A stretch of DNA of 62,971 nt, from the NCBI RefSeq assembly GCF_003231305.1, contig NZ_QKVM01000037.1, positions 1 through 62,971 on the forward strand, given 5' to 3'. Of the stretch, positions 61,669-62,971 are shown piece after piece. Positions within the stretch are counted from its first letter, which is position 1. Every line of letters begins with the position of its first letter. The notes beneath the pieces are model-generated. The model searched no databases and was not told where the DNA came from. It worked only from the letters and a program-made list of their open reading frames with translations. Origin of the DNA: Pseudomonas sichuanensis (GTDB lineage: Bacteria > Pseudomonadota > Gammaproteobacteria > Pseudomonadales > Pseudomonadaceae). Position numbers and translations under genes: made by a program.

Positions 61669-62889
61669 ATGGGTGCGCTTTCACATCTGCGGGTGCTGGA
61701 CCTTTCTCGGGTGCTCGCCGGCCCATGGTCCGGCCAGATCCTTGCCGACCTTGGTGCCGATGTGATCAAGGTCGAGCGCCCGGGCTCGGGTGACGATACC
61801 CGTGCCTGGGGGCCGCCCTTCCTCAAGGACTCGCGTGGCGAGAACACCAGTGAGGCGGCCTACTATCTGTCGGCCAACCGCAACAAGCGCTCGGTGACCA
61901 TCGACTTTACTCAGCCCGAAGGCCAGCGCCTGGTGCGTGAGCTGGCGGCCAAGTCGGACATCGTCATCGAGAACTTCAAGGTCGGCGGGCTGGCAGCCTA
62001 TGGTCTGGATTACCAGAGCCTGAAGGCGATAAACCCGAAGCTTATCTATTGCTCGATCACAGGCTTTGGCCAGACCGGGCCGTATGCCAAGCGTGCCGGC
62101 TACGACTTCATGATCCAGGGGTTGGGCGGGCTGATGAGCCTGACCGGGCGGCCGGAAGGCGAGGAAGGTGCCGGGCCGATGAAGGTTGGAGTGGCCTTGA
62201 CCGACATCCTTACTGGCCTGTATTCGACGGTGGCGATCCTGGCTGCCCTCGCCCACCGGGACCAGGCTGGGGTTGGTCAGCATATCGATATGGCCTTGCT
62301 GGATGTCCAGGTGGCTTGCCTGGCCAACCAGGCGATGAATTACCTCACCACAGGAAACGCACCACGGCGGTTGGGTAATGCACATCCCAATATCGTGCCC
62401 TACCAGGACTTCCCGACGGCGGATGGCAATTTCATTCTTACCGTGGGTAATGACGGGCAGTTCCGCAAGTTTGCCGAAGTGGCTGGGCGGCCGCAGTGGG
62501 CGGATGATCCGAGGTTCGCTACCAATAAGCAGCGTGTGGCCAATCGGGCCGAGTTGATTCCGCTGATTCGCCAGGCCACGGTGTTCAAGACTACGGCTGA
62601 ATGGGTGAGTGAGCTGGAGAAGGCGGGTGTGCCTTGTGGCCCCATCAATGACCTGGCGCAGATGTTCCAGGATCCGCAGGTGTTGGCTCGGGGGCTGGCG
62701 GTGAACATCCCGCACCCGTTGGCGGGGAATGTGCCGCAGGTAGCCAGCCCGATCAGGTTGTCGGAGACGCCTGTGGAGTACCGGCAGGCACCTCCGCTGC
62801 TGGGGGAGCATACCGAGGCAGTGCTGCGTGATGTACTGGGGCTGGATGCGATGGCGGTGCACGAACTGCGCACTGCTGGCGTACTCTGA
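61669..62889 (+). CDS. gcoT: Class III CoA-transferase (glutarate CoA-transferase)
   Basis: A 406-residue CaiB/BaiF enzyme that activates glutarate to glutaryl-CoA. It begins LSHLRVLDLSRVLAGPWSGQ and contains the catalytic-Asp region QHIDMALLD. Neighbourhood with gcdR and gcdH fits a glutarate-specific role (P. putida GcoT). The substrate assignment depends on context. Strong terminator after it. Confidence 0.92.
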   Translation: MGALSHLRVLDLSRVLAGPWSGQILADLGADVIKVERPGSGDDTRAWGPPFLKDSRGENTSEAAYYLSANRNKRSVTIDFTQPEGQRLVRELAAKSDIVIENFKVGGLAAYGLDYQSLKAINPKLIYCSITGFGQTGPYAKRAGYDFMIQGLGGLMSLTGRPEGEEGAGPMKVGVALTDILTGLYSTVAILAALAHRDQAGVGQHIDMALLDVQVACLANQAMNYLTTGNAPRRLGNAHPNIVPYQDFPTADGNFILTVGNDGQFRKFAEVAGRPQWADDPRFATNKQRVANRAELIPLIRQATVFKTTAEWVSELEKAGVPCGPINDLAQMFQDPQVLARGLAVNIPHPLAGNVPQVASPIRLSETPVEYRQAPPLLGEHTEAVLRDVLGLDAMAVHELRTAGVL

Positions 62890-62907
62890 CGCTGCAGCTA
62901 TATAGAG

Positions 62908-62940
62908 AGCGGGGAGGCCGACAGGCCTCCCCGCTTTGTT
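62908..62940 (+). terminator. Rho-independent terminator of gcdH-gcoT
   Basis: AGCGGGGAGGCC and GGCCTCCCCGCT make a 12-base stem around a four-base loop (GACA), followed by TTGTTTT. Confidence 0.93.
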
Positions 62941-62971
62941 TTCAGGCAAATGACGCTTTCTTGAAATTAAA

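Overview
The window is a GC-rich chromosomal segment of a fluorescent Pseudomonas, most likely of the P. putida group. Three things point there. The gene order (coxBA-ctaG-coxC, metNIQ, katE, zur-znuCB/znuA, polA-engB, cytochrome c4-dsbA, kinB-algB, gltP, pntAB, gcdR-gcdH-gcoT) matches what I remember of P. putida KT2440 around PP_0102 to PP_0159. The intergenic regions carry the short palindromic REP elements typical of that group. The proteins read as Pseudomonas orthologues. Species and locus numbers are from memory, not from a search. I see no rRNA, tRNA, insertion sequence, prophage or CRISPR array.

Layout. 1-638: 5' part of an unrecognised conserved gene running off the left edge. 1019-9481: a complete caa3-type cytochrome c oxidase locus, with structural genes, copper chaperones, heme A synthesis and SURF1. 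9560-12073: methionine ABC importer. 12298-14442: large-subunit catalase. 14514-18355: a lipoprotein gene and the zinc uptake locus with its Zur regulator. 18436-22587: homoserine kinase, a DUF2782 protein and DNA polymerase I. 22724-22853: a Spot 42/ErsA-type small RNA with a sigma22 (AlgU)-like promoter. 22929-26436: EngB GTPase, two c-type cytochromes, DsbA and an EEP-family hydrolase. 26506-31109: a diguanylate cyclase, an amidase lipoprotein and a membrane CSS-type EAL phosphodiesterase. 31284-34405: KinB/AlgB. 34744-35762: a sigma54-type promoter followed by three small envelope genes, including an Ivy-like lysozyme inhibitor. 35763-36505: a long non-coding gap with strong RNA-like hairpins.

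36506-39276: GltP and a fused SpmAB-like membrane protein. 39258-42741: an Mla/Pqi-type lipid ABC transporter. 42918-47177: a DUF5924 membrane protein, an M16 peptidase and a Na/Pi-cotransporter-like protein. 47485-50305: TerC, CitMHS and a GFA-family protein. 50449-53971: a little-studied locus of three tandem DUF2388 secreted proteins, a DUF4105 protein with an HELTH motif, and a DUF1127 protein. 54413-58979: acetyl-CoA hydrolase/transferase and the three-gene proton-translocating transhydrogenase. 59390-62889: glutarate catabolism (gcdR, gcdH, gcoT).

The least explained parts are the DUF2388/DUF4105/DUF1127 region, where copies of an (A)ACTGTAC motif lie upstream of both transcription units; the 35.8-36.0 kb structured segment; the Sco-like CxxxC protein hidden in the cox cluster; and the AlgB-linked sigma54 promoter.
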